A stretch of 17,050 nt of DNA from an uncultured Actinomycetes bacterium (lineage in GTDB: Bacteria; Actinomycetota; Actinomycetes; S36-B12), in contig CALGTB010000032.1 of NCBI GenBank assembly GCA_937902285.1, positions 1 to 17,050 of the forward strand, read 5' to 3'. Shown here in pieces: positions 8,476 through 14,806 of this stretch; positions within the stretch are counted from its first letter, which is position 1, and every line of letters begins with the position of its first letter. The notes beneath the pieces were generated by a model, which was given only the letters and a program-made list of their open reading frames with translations, did no database searches and had not been told where the DNA came from. Position numbers and translations under genes: made by a program.

Positions 8476-8515
8476 TGTGGAGCGTCGGTGCGGTCGATGT
8501 GGAGATCCTGTGGAG
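8476..8515. promoter_or_regulatory. 11-bp-phased direct repeats, candidate response-regulator box
   Basis: TGTGGAG occurs at 8476-8482, 8498-8504 and 8509-8515, spaced by 22 and 11 bp. A degenerate copy (GGTGCGG) fills the phase at 8487. Direct repeats in 11-bp register are how OmpR/PhoB-family regulators usually bind DNA. The array lies about 60-100 bp before the response regulator start and 77-116 bp before the divergent DUF2202 start, so it could control both. No direct evidence of binding. Confidence 0.5.
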
Positions 8516-8575
8516 TTCGCGGCGGCATCCCGCACAGGCATCCGTGAGGGGCTGCCGGGCGGCAGGATGGCACCC

Positions 8576-9259
8576 ATGGCCACGGTTCTGGTTGTCGAGG
8601 ATGAGCGCGACATCCGTGAACTGCTGAGGCGCTACCTCGAGCGTGCCGGGCACTCCGTGCTCACGGCGGGCACCGGTGCCGAGGCGATGCTCCTGCTGAT
8701 GGACGGCTCAGCGGACCTGCTGCTCCTCGATCTCGGGCTTCCGGACATCGATGGTCTCGAGGTGCTGCAGCGCGCCACCGAGGTGGCCGTGCCGGTCATC
8801 GCCCTCACGGCTCGCAGCTCGGTCGAGGACCGGATCCGCGGCCTCGAGCGGGGAGCGGACGACTACGTCACCAAGCCCTTCAGCCCCCAGGAGGTGGTCC
8901 TCCGCGTGGCCGCCGTGCTCGGCCGCCATGCCGTGGGCCCGCCGTCGGCGGAGACCTCGTACGGCAGCGGCCGACTGCGGATCGACGACAGTCGTCACGA
9001 GGCGTGGATCGACGGACGGCTGGTCGACCTGACACCGTCGGAGTGGGGGGTCCTCACCACCCTGGCGTCGCGACCGGGTCGCGTGTACTCCCGCGCTGAG
9101 CTCGTCAACCGAGTCAGGGGCTACGAGTTCGCCGGCTACGAGCGCACCATCGACTCGCACGTGAAGAACCTGCGACGCAAGCTGGGTGACGATGCCGCCG
9201 ACGTGGTCGTGACCGTCCAGGGCATCGGGTACCGGCTGGGGATCGACCGTGACCTCTGA
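8576..9259 (+). CDS. OmpR-family response regulator
   Basis: A 227-aa two-domain regulator. The receiver domain (about 1-118) has the acidic pair E8/D9, phospho-acceptor Asp52 in LLLLDLGLPDIDG, Thr78 and Lys100 in YVTKPF. The C-terminal winged helix (about 128-222) shows LTPSEWGVL, YERTIDSHVKNLRRKLG and GIGYRLG, standard for OmpR/PhoB regulators. ATG 8576 is chosen because GGCAGG ends 9 nt before it and MATVLVVEDE begins the receiver fold exactly; an ATG three codons earlier is possible. The end overlaps the kinase start by 11 bp. Divergent placement from the DUF2202 gene suggests that gene is a target. The signal is not evident from sequence. Confidence 0.95.
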   Translation: MATVLVVEDERDIRELLRRYLERAGHSVLTAGTGAEAMLLLMDGSADLLLLDLGLPDIDGLEVLQRATEVAVPVIALTARSSVEDRIRGLERGADDYVTKPFSPQEVVLRVAAVLGRHAVGPPSAETSYGSGRLRIDDSRHEAWIDGRLVDLTPSEWGVLTTLASRPGRVYSRAELVNRVRGYEFAGYERTIDSHVKNLRRKLGDDAADVVVTVQGIGYRLGIDRDL

Positions 9260-10604
9260 CCAGCGCGGCCTCGGCCCCCTGGGCCGGCGCCTTCTCGTGG
9301 CGTTCGTGATCGTCGCGCTGTCGTCCGTGGCGGTCCTCACGGCCGCCGCCCTCATCGGAACCGCGCGCGGTCTTTCCGCCGGTGCCGATGCCCAGCGTCA
9401 GGAGGCAGTCGACGCCACGTCGGCCGCGGCCGCCGAGGCCTATCGCGCGGCCGGGGGATGGGCTGGGGCCGACCTCTCAGGGGCCGTCGCGGTGGCAGGC
9501 GCCGCGGGCGCCGGACTCGTGGTCCGCGACTCGGCCGATGATGTCGTGGCCGCGCCGATGGGCCAGATGCAGGGGGCCATGAACGGCCAGGGCCGCGGCG
9601 GGAGCACGAGCCCGGTCGTCGTCGACGGGCAGACGGTGGGCTCGGTGCGTCTCACGTTCGGATCCCCGTCGACGTCGACGGCGCAGAGCATCGCGTGGAC
9701 GTGGATCATCGTGGCGGCGCTCGTCTCGCTGGTCGTCGCCGTGGTCGTCGCCTGGTACGTCTCGCGGCGCATCTCCCGTCCGCTCGTGCGCCTGTCCGAG
9801 GCCGCGCGGGCATTCGCCGCCGGAGACCGATCCGCACGGTCGGCACCCGGCGACGCCTCGGCGCCGGGGGAGCTGGGCGAGATCGCCCGCTCGTTCGATG
9901 CGACCGCGGACGACGTGGTCCGCTCGGAGGAGGCGCGTCGGCGGATGGCGGCCGACGTCGCCCACGAGCTGCGGACTCCCCTTGCGGCGCTGCAGGCGGG
10001 ACTCGAGGAGCTGCGCGACGGCCTGGTCGACCCCAGTGCGGAGCGCATCAGCGCGCTGCATGCCCAGTCCGTCCGACTGGGACGCGTGGTCGGCGACCTG
10101 GCGGAGCTGTCAGCGGCGGAGACCGCGTCGCTCTCACTGCGTCGTCGTCCGCTCGACCTCAGCGTGCTCGTCGACGAGGCGATCGCGGCGGTGCGCCCCT
10201 CACTCGATGCCGCCGGTGTGACGCTCACGCAGAGCATCGAGAGCGGCGTCGTCGTCAGCGGCGATGCGGACCGGCTGCACCAGGCCGTCGGCAACCTGCT
10301 CATCAACGAGGCGCGCCACTGCCGGCCGGGCGATCACGTCACCGTCACCCTCGGCCACGGCGACGGCCTCGCGGTTCTGGGCATCGCCGACTCGGGCCCG
10401 GGGATCGCGCCCAGCGACCTGCCTCGGGTCTTCGATCGGCTGTGGCGAGGCTCGGCCGACAGCGACACCGCCGGCTCGGGGATCGGCCTGGCCGTCGTGC
10501 GCGAGCTCGTCACAGCGCACGGAGGACGGGTCGAGGCGGAATCCGACGGCGTCAGCGGCGCCACGTTCAGGGTGCTCCTGCCGCTGTGGACGGATGGCGC
10601 CTAG
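9249..10604 (+). CDS. Two-component sensor histidine kinase
   Basis: A 451-aa membrane sensor kinase. Membrane helices lie at about 14-37 and 148-170, flanking a roughly 110-residue extracytoplasmic sensor. HAMP spans about 172-225. HisKA has the phospho-acceptor His239 in ADVAHELRTPL. The ATPase domain has N-box NLLINEARH (349-357; Glu replaces the usual Ala after the key Asn353), G1 DSGPGI (381-386) and G2 GSGIGLAVV. The sensor contains GQMQGAMNGQGRGG (105-118), resembling the Gly/Gln/Met linker of the neighbouring DUF2202 protein. The start is GTG 9249, overlapping the regulator gene. Its 3' end overlaps the convergent PIG-L gene by 38 bp. It is certainly a kinase; its ligand is unknown. 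Confidence 0.95.
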   Translation: MTSDQRGLGPLGRRLLVAFVIVALSSVAVLTAAALIGTARGLSAGADAQRQEAVDATSAAAAEAYRAAGGWAGADLSGAVAVAGAAGAGLVVRDSADDVVAAPMGQMQGAMNGQGRGGSTSPVVVDGQTVGSVRLTFGSPSTSTAQSIAWTWIIVAALVSLVVAVVVAWYVSRRISRPLVRLSEAARAFAAGDRSARSAPGDASAPGELGEIARSFDATADDVVRSEEARRRMAADVAHELRTPLAALQAGLEELRDGLVDPSAERISALHAQSVRLGRVVGDLAELSAAETASLSLRRRPLDLSVLVDEAIAAVRPSLDAAGVTLTQSIESGVVVSGDADRLHQAVGNLLINEARHCRPGDHVTVTLGHGDGLAVLGIADSGPGIAPSDLPRVFDRLWRGSADSDTAGSGIGLAVVRELVTAHGGRVEAESDGVSGATFRVLLPLWTDGA

Positions 10605-11286
10605 CCCGGTCGTCCGATCGTCGGAGCCAGCGCAGGTGCTCCACGTCGCCGAGCAGGTCGAGCCTGCGCCACAGGGCACTGCCGGGCACAGCCTGGCTCG
10701 GGTGGCACTCCACCGCCTGTCGCTGCCGGGCACGGTCGACCGCGATCACGATGTCAACATCGTCGGGGTCACGGCCGGCGAATCCCGCGCCGAACTCCGA
10801 GCGCAGTGGCTCGGCGACGGCTTCGGGGAGGGTCCAGGCGAGCACGTCGACATCGAGGGCGTGCGCCGCCGCCGTGGCGGCCTGCGTGGCGCGCATGTGG
10901 TCCGGATGGCCCGTCACGCCCGTGTCATCGAAGACGAGAAGGGCGTCCGTCCCCTGCTCCGTGGCGACGTCGATGACCTCCTGGGTGAGCCGGTCGAGGT
11001 CGACCGTCCCCAGGGCGCCGTCAGGATGCTCGAGCAGTCGGATCGTCCGTACGCCCAGTGCCTCGCCCGCGGTGCGCAGCTCGGCCGCGCGCAGGACGGC
11101 CAGGTCTCCCTCGCGGCCGTGGAGCGTGGACGCCTCTCCGTGCGTGAGACAGAGCACGTCGACCGGGATGCCGAGGCCGATGCACGTGGAGATGACGGCG
11201 CCGAGGCCGAACGACTCGTCGTCGGGATGGGCCACGACGGCAAGGATCGACCGCCAGGCCGGGAGCGTGCGGGCTGCCTCGCGCAT
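10567..11286 (-). CDS. PIG-L family (LmbE/MshB-like) deacetylase
   Basis: A 239-aa zinc-dependent N-deacetylase. The metal motif AHPDDE (19-24; His20 and Asp23) and the late HPDH (127-130; His130) are the classic PIG-L/LmbE ligands, and Asp22 is the likely base. The family includes MshB and Mca, which act on mycothiol precursors and conjugates, and the bacillithiol enzymes. It also includes many enzymes acting on other GlcNAc-type substrates. ATG 11286 is preferred because GAGGAGGT lies 4 nt before it; the frame runs on upstream through the operator and is not coding. It is divergent from the Cys-rich/rhodanese operon with a shared operator, which suggests a thiol-related role by context only. 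The gene ends inside the kinase gene. Confidence 0.88.
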   Translation of the reverse strand: MREAARTLPAWRSILAVVAHPDDESFGLGAVISTCIGLGIPVDVLCLTHGEASTLHGREGDLAVLRAAELRTAGEALGVRTIRLLEHPDGALGTVDLDRLTQEVIDVATEQGTDALLVFDDTGVTGHPDHMRATQAATAAAHALDVDVLAWTLPEAVAEPLRSEFGAGFAGRDPDDVDIVIAVDRARQRQAVECHPSQAVPGSALWRRLDLLGDVEHLRWLRRSDDRARRHPSTAAGAP

Positions 11287-11311
11287 CGCACCTCCTCGGA
11301 TGACGGCTGAC

Positions 11312-11341
11312 TTGCCGATCGTATACCCCCCGGGGTATAGT
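11312..11341 (+). promoter_or_regulatory. Predicted sigma70-type promoter of the Cys-rich/rhodanese operon
   Basis: TTGCCG (11312-11317) and TATAGT (11336-11341) are separated by 18 bp and resemble -35 and -10 elements. Operator 2 fills the spacer and half of the -10, an ideal position for repression. Transcription would start near 11348, leaving a leader of about 30 nt. Confidence 0.6.
11323..11338. promoter_or_regulatory. CsoR/CstR-type operator 2
   Basis: ATACCCCCCGGGGTAT has perfect 7-bp arms around a CC centre and extends to 8-bp arms (TATACCCC/GGGGTATA, 11322-11339). It is the most symmetric of the four sites. It lies in the divergent region between the PIG-L deacetylase (minus) and the Cys-rich/rhodanese operon (plus), so one bound repressor could control both. 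Confidence 0.8.
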
Positions 11342-11376
11342 TCACATCCCGAACCCATCGTCATGGAGGTACTCCC

Positions 11377-11493
11377 ATGTGCAGTCCCGCAGTGTGCGGC
11401 ACGTGCCGCAAGGTCACCTACTCCGGTTGTGGCATGCATGTCGACCAGGTCCTGGCCTCGGTGCCCAAGGACAACCGCTGCACCTGCCGGTAG
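11377..11493 (+). CDS. 38-aa six-cysteine small protein (paralogue A)
   Basis: The ORF encodes 38 residues beginning MCSPAVCGTCRK, with Cys at 2, 7, 10, 18, 35 and 37 and His at 21. GGAGGT lies 6 nt before the ATG, and the gene is first after the predicted promoter and operator 2. It aligns without gaps to the protein at 14564-14734 on the minus strand: 18 of 37 positions are identical, including all six Cys, the His, and the GCG and VPK segments. That conservation shows both are real genes. The CxxC pair, GCGxH and CxC motifs suggest binding of zinc or another metal, or a persulfide carrier or acceptor. I do not recognise a named family. Expression with rhodaneses favours a sulfur role. Confidence 0.85.
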   Translation: MCSPAVCGTCRKVTYSGCGMHVDQVLASVPKDNRCTCR

Positions 11494-11537
11494 GCAAGCC
11501 GCGCCCCGACCACGATTCCTGAAGGAGCCTGACGACC

Positions 11538-11867
11538 GTGATGACCACCGCGTCACCTCATGAGGCCGCTGCGGCCGCCCAGCGCGGAGAGCAGGTGCTC
11601 GACGTGCGGACGGCCCCGGAGTTCTCGTCCGGTCACGTACCGCGCGCCACCTTCATGCCGCTGGCAACCGTCCCGCTGAGGCTGTCCGAGTTGCGTCGTG
11701 GGACACCGGTCTACGTCGTCTGCGAGTCAGGTGCGCGCGCGTTCCAGGCCTGCCAGTACCTCGATCAGCACGGCTACACGGCCATCAACGTCCACGGCGG
11801 GATGGTCGCCTGGCGCGCGCAGGGCCTGCCGATCGAGTCGGGCCTGCCCGCACAGCTGGCGAGCTGA
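11538..11867 (+). CDS. Single-domain rhodanese (sulfurtransferase)
   Basis: A 109-aa rhodanese domain. It has the entry motif LDVRTAPEFSSGHVPRA (21-37) and an active-site loop CESGAR with Cys62, followed by the usual HGGMVAW near the end (86-92). It would carry sulfane sulfur as a Cys persulfide and pass it to thiols or other acceptors in the cytoplasm. GTG 11538 is chosen because GAAGGAG ends 10 nt before it; the adjacent ATG 11541 is an alternative. Second gene of the operon behind operator 2, with the next rhodanese 4 bp downstream. Confidence 0.92.
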   Translation: MMTTASPHEAAAAAQRGEQVLDVRTAPEFSSGHVPRATFMPLATVPLRLSELRRGTPVYVVCESGARAFQACQYLDQHGYTAINVHGGMVAWRAQGLPIESGLPAQLAS

Positions 11868-11871
11868 CGCG

Positions 11872-12225
11872 ATGGGCCTCTTCACGCACGACCATGCCCC
11901 CGCAATGTCTCCCGCTGAGGCCTTCGAGGCGCTCGCCGGGTCCGCCGTCCTCGTCGACGTGCGCGAGCCGGACGAGTGGGCCGCGGGCCATGCGCCCGAG
12001 GCCGTCCACGTGCCCCTCGCATCCGTGGCGGCCTCCGCATCAGGCCTTCCGACGGACGTCCCGGTGATCGTCATCTGCCGGTCCGGGCGTCGGTCGGACG
12101 CCGCTGCCATCGAGCTGCGCCGGTCCGGCGTCGATGCAATCAACCTCACCGGCGGCATGCAGGCCTGGCAGCAGGCCGGCGGATCCGTCGTACGCGACGA
12201 CGGCCAGTCCGGGTCAGTCATCTAG
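11872..12225 (+). CDS. Single-domain rhodanese (second copy)
   Basis: A 117-aa rhodanese domain with LVDVREPDEWAAGH (27-40), active-site loop CRSGRRS with Cys69, and LTGGMQAW (92-99). The loop is more basic than the CESGAR loop of the preceding rhodanese, so the two probably serve different acceptors rather than being simple duplicates. The start ATG is 4 bp after the previous stop with no clear ribosome binding site, which fits translational coupling. The short C-terminal tail is polar. It lies 85 bp before the persulfide dioxygenase fusion and is likely co-transcribed. Confidence 0.92.
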   Translation: MGLFTHDHAPAMSPAEAFEALAGSAVLVDVREPDEWAAGHAPEAVHVPLASVAASASGLPTDVPVIVICRSGRRSDAAAIELRRSGVDAINLTGGMQAWQQAGGSVVRDDGQSGSVI

Positions 12226-12310
12226 CCGTCACCTCGTCACCGTCCCGCCAGCACTCGACAATCGACCGGCGCCCTGCCGCGCAGGCCGTCAAGGGAGAAG
12301 TGGTCAGACC

Positions 12311-13738
12311 ATGAGCAGCATCGACGTCATCTCGATCGACACCCCCAACCTCGGCGACCGCAGCTATGTCGTCGGCCGCGGCTCGTCGGCCATCGTCATC
12401 GATCCCCAGCGGGACATCGACCGCGTCACCGAGATCCTCGACGAGCGCGGCTGGACCGCGACCCACGTCCTCGAGACCCACTTCCACAACGACTACGTCA
12501 GCGGCGGCCTCGAGCTCGCGCGCCGGACGCAGGCGGAGTACGTGGTTCCCGACGGCATGGACATCGCCTTCACTGCCAACCAGGTCAACGACAAGGACGA
12601 GCTCTCCTCTGACATCGGCGTGATCCGAGTGCTCCACACTCCGGGGCACACGCCCAACCACGTCTCCTTCTCGGTGAATGACGGCGGCGAGGACCTCGCA
12701 CTCTTCACGGGCGGGTCGCTGCTCTTCGGCAGCGTCGGACGTCCCGACCTCTTGGGCCCCGACCTCACCGAGCCGCTGGCTCGCTCCCAGTGGAACTCCA
12801 TGCGGCGCATCGCGGCCGAGGTGTCCCGCTCCGCGCAGGTGTACCCGACCCACGGCTTCGGCTCGTTCTGCAGCGCCACGGCCACCGTGGGCAACGAGTC
12901 GACCGTCGCCCAGCAGATCCTGAGCAACCCGGCATTCGCCGTCGACGAGGACACCTTCGTCACCGAGCTCATCGCCGGCCTCGACGCATTCCCCGCCTAC
13001 TACGCCCACATGGGACCGGCCAACCAGAAAGGCGCCGGACCCATCGACCTCTCCCTGCCCCAGGTCGCCACGGCCGAGGACATCGCACGCCGGATCGCCG
13101 CCGGCGAGTGGGTGGTCGACCTGCGCCATCGCCGTGTGTTCGCCGGCGACCACGTCAAGGGATCCCTGTCCTTCGACGTGCACGGCAACGCCGTCACGTA
13201 CCTCGGGTGGATGATCGACTGGGGCACCCCGATCACCCTCCTCGGCGCGGATGCCGACGAGGTCCAGACCATGCAGCGCGAGCTCGTGCGGATCGGCATC
13301 GACCGACCCGTCGCGTACGCCGTCGGCCAGCCGTCCGACTGGGCGTCGTCCTCGGCGGGCCAGTCCTCCTACCGACGGGCCTCCTACTCGGAGCTCGCTG
13401 CCGCGCTCGCCGCTGACCCGGACGTTCCGATGCTGGACCTTCGCCGCAACAGCGAGTTTGACGACGGCTTCGTCGCGGGTGCGACGCATGTTCCGCTGCA
13501 CGAGCTGCGCGGCCGGATCGACGAGGTCGTCGACTGGGCTGGCTCGGTCCGTGACCATGGGCCGGTCTGGGTCTACTGCGGCAGCGGATTCCGCGCCTCC
13601 GCGGGCGCATCGGTCCTCGAGGCCGCAGGAGTCGAGGTCGTCCATGTCGACGACGACTTCCCGAATGCCGAGAAGGCGGGGCTGCGGATCGAGCGGCCCG
13701 TCCACGGTCATCGACTCGGCGCGGCCTACGCCGACTGA
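12311..13738 (+). CDS. CstB-like persulfide dioxygenase-rhodanese fusion
   Basis: A 475-aa protein with three parts. The metallo-beta-lactamase domain (about 1-245) has ETHFHNDYVSG (His57, His59, Asp61), PGHT (His113), FTGGSLLFG and PTHGFGSFC (His181). A degenerate rhodanese-like domain (about 255-345) lacks a catalytic Cys. An active rhodanese domain (about 357-462) has loop CGSGFRAS with Cys423. This order is that of Staphylococcus aureus CstB, a non-haem iron persulfide dioxygenase that makes sulfite and thiosulfate from persulfides. The Asp iron ligand seen in ETHE1 (TGD) is Gly135 here. ATG 12311 begins the metallo-beta-lactamase fold; AAGGGAGAAG lies about 10-20 nt before it. Confidence 0.92.
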   Translation: MSSIDVISIDTPNLGDRSYVVGRGSSAIVIDPQRDIDRVTEILDERGWTATHVLETHFHNDYVSGGLELARRTQAEYVVPDGMDIAFTANQVNDKDELSSDIGVIRVLHTPGHTPNHVSFSVNDGGEDLALFTGGSLLFGSVGRPDLLGPDLTEPLARSQWNSMRRIAAEVSRSAQVYPTHGFGSFCSATATVGNESTVAQQILSNPAFAVDEDTFVTELIAGLDAFPAYYAHMGPANQKGAGPIDLSLPQVATAEDIARRIAAGEWVVDLRHRRVFAGDHVKGSLSFDVHGNAVTYLGWMIDWGTPITLLGADADEVQTMQRELVRIGIDRPVAYAVGQPSDWASSSAGQSSYRRASYSELAAALAADPDVPMLDLRRNSEFDDGFVAGATHVPLHELRGRIDEVVDWAGSVRDHGPVWVYCGSGFRASAGASVLEAAGVEVVHVDDDFPNAEKAGLRIERPVHGHRLGAAYAD

Positions 13739-13789
13739 CCCGGACGCTGCCCGACCGCCATCCCTGACCACCCACTCGAGAGGCCGACC

Positions 13790-14545
13790 GTGATCATCGC
13801 CGAGGCCCTCGTCGTGGGGCTTGCGATCGGGGCGGTCCTCGGGCTCATCGGCGCGGGCGGCGCTGTCGTCGCCGTGCCGGCCTTCATCTACCTCTTCGGG
13901 TTCTCGGCCGTGGAAGCCACGACCGCATCGCTCGCCGTCGTCGCCGTGTCCGCGGCCACCGGCGCGCTTCCGCGCCTGCGCATCAACCAGGTGCGGGTGA
14001 AGCAGGCGCTCCTCTTCTGGTCCCTGGGCATCGTCGGCACCTTCGCCGGTGCACGCCTGGCGACCGTCATCCCGGAGCTGGTGATCGTCGTCGGGTTCGC
14101 TGTCGTCATGCTCGGGGCTGCCGTCGCGATGTGGCGCAAGTCGCTTGCGAAGGAGGCCGGAGAGGACGTCGCCCGCGCGGGATGGCTGCTCCCGGTAGTG
14201 GCTGTCGCCATCGGGCTGCTCACGGGCATCTTCGGTGTCGGCGGGGGATTCCTCGTCGTGCCGGCTCTGGTGCTGGTGTTCGGGTTCCCCTTCGCGATCG
14301 CCACCGGGACCTCGCTGGTCGTGGTGGCGCTCAACAGCGCCACGGCCCTGGCGTTCAAGTACGACGCGTGGTCCGGGATCTCGTGGGAGATCCCGCTGTT
14401 CGTCATCGTGGGCGGTGTCGTCGGGTCCGTGGTCGCGTCGAACCTGAACCACGGGATTCCCCAGCGCATCCTGGAACGGACGTTCGCCGGACTGCTGGTC
14501 GCCTTGGCCGTGTGGATGGTCGTCGAGGCGCTCGTCCTGAGCTGA
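13790..14545 (+). CDS. TauE/SafE family sulfite/organosulfonate exporter
   Basis: A 251-aa membrane protein with about seven to eight helices in two inverted-repeat halves. Each half opens with a Gly-rich motif, GLIGAGGAVVAVP (18-30) and GIFGVGGGFLVVP (146-158), which is the TauE/SafE signature. Family members move sulfite, sulfoacetate or related anions out of the cell. Following a persulfide dioxygenase, sulfite efflux is the most likely task, as for TauE in the S. aureus cst operon. GTG 13790 is supported by GAGAGG 6 nt before it. Last gene of the plus-strand operon; a hairpin follows at the stop. Confidence 0.92.
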   Translation: MIIAEALVVGLAIGAVLGLIGAGGAVVAVPAFIYLFGFSAVEATTASLAVVAVSAATGALPRLRINQVRVKQALLFWSLGIVGTFAGARLATVIPELVIVVGFAVVMLGAAVAMWRKSLAKEAGEDVARAGWLLPVVAVAIGLLTGIFGVGGGFLVVPALVLVFGFPFAIATGTSLVVVALNSATALAFKYDAWSGISWEIPLFVIVGGVVGSVVASNLNHGIPQRILERTFAGLLVALAVWMVVEALVLS

Positions 14546-14568
14546 CGGAGCGCTCGGCGCGGGTCAGC
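14541..14568. terminator. Convergent hairpin spanning two stop codons (second instance)
   Basis: GCTGAC (14541-14546) pairs with GTCAGC (14563-14568) over a GC-rich 16-nt loop that itself contains the palindrome GAGCGCTC. The stop codons of the exporter and the minus-strand Cys-rich gene lie in the stem. No T-run follows. It resembles the hairpin at 4687-4712. Confidence 0.35.
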
Positions 14569-14734
14569 CCCCGAAGAGGCGTGAGAAGAATCCGCCCTTG
14601 GCGGCAGCCTTCTCCGCGGGCGTGCACGAGCAGCGCTGGTTCTTGGGCACGCCGCGCAGCACCTCGTTCTTGTGCTGGCCGCAGCCGGCCCAGGTCGCCT
14701 TCTTGCAGGCGCGGCAGGTGGTCTGACGGCACAT
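14564..14734 (-). CDS. 56-aa six-cysteine small protein (paralogue B)
   Basis: The ORF encodes 56 residues from MCRQTTCRACKK. Cys at 2, 7, 10, 18, 35 and 37 and His21 match the 38-aa protein at 11377-11493 in a gapless alignment. Beyond residue 38 it carries an extra tail with a Lys/Ala stretch and ending FFSRLFGG, basic and possibly amphipathic, so membrane or partner binding is conceivable. ATG 14734 is chosen because the homology starts there; a TTG four codons upstream is also open. The ribosome binding site is weak. It is divergent from the CPVC membrane protein, with operator 3 between them, so probably belongs to the same regulon. Function unknown; metal or sulfur binding is inferred from the Cys pattern. 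Confidence 0.85.
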   Translation of the reverse strand: MCRQTTCRACKKATWAGCGQHKNEVLRGVPKNQRCSCTPAEKAAAKGGFFSRLFGG

Positions 14735-14771
14735 ACGAGGATCCAATCTCGGGGAGTGACGGGTGCGTACA

Positions 14772-14799
14772 GCGACAACGATACCCCCAGGGGTATGGT
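14772..14799 (+). promoter_or_regulatory. Possible leaderless promoter of the CPVC membrane protein
   Basis: GCGACA (14772-14777) and TATGGT (14794-14799) at 16-bp spacing could be -35 and -10 elements. The start point would fall at about 14806-14807, on the ATG at 14807. This would explain why no ribosome binding site precedes that ATG. Operator 3 lies in the spacer. Confidence 0.4.
14781..14796. promoter_or_regulatory. CsoR/CstR-type operator 3
   Basis: ATACCCCCAGGGGTAT has perfect 7-bp arms around a CA centre. It lies between the divergent Cys-rich protein B (start 47 bp away, minus) and the CPVC membrane protein (start 10 bp away, plus; an alternative ATG at 14795 overlaps the site). Confidence 0.78.
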
Positions 14800-14806
14800 T
14801 GTCGCC

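Noticed and set aside
8400..8573. N-terminal extension of the DUF2202 protein
   Set aside because: The signal peptide and a good AAGGAG site define the start at 8399. The upstream region holds the divergent promoters.
11287..11556. N-terminal extension of the PIG-L deacetylase
   Set aside because: The extension would cross operator 2 and the divergent gene. A strong ribosome binding site stands right before ATG 11286.
9695..11563. Long plus-strand open frame crossing the kinase end, the PIG-L gene and operator 2
   Set aside because: It is an out-of-frame shadow of the kinase and an antisense shadow of the PIG-L gene, and would read through a promoter and operator.
12218..14452. Long open frame on the minus strand opposite the persulfide dioxygenase and TauE genes
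   Set aside because: The overlapping plus-strand genes have clear catalytic motifs. The antisense translation is biased and motif-free.
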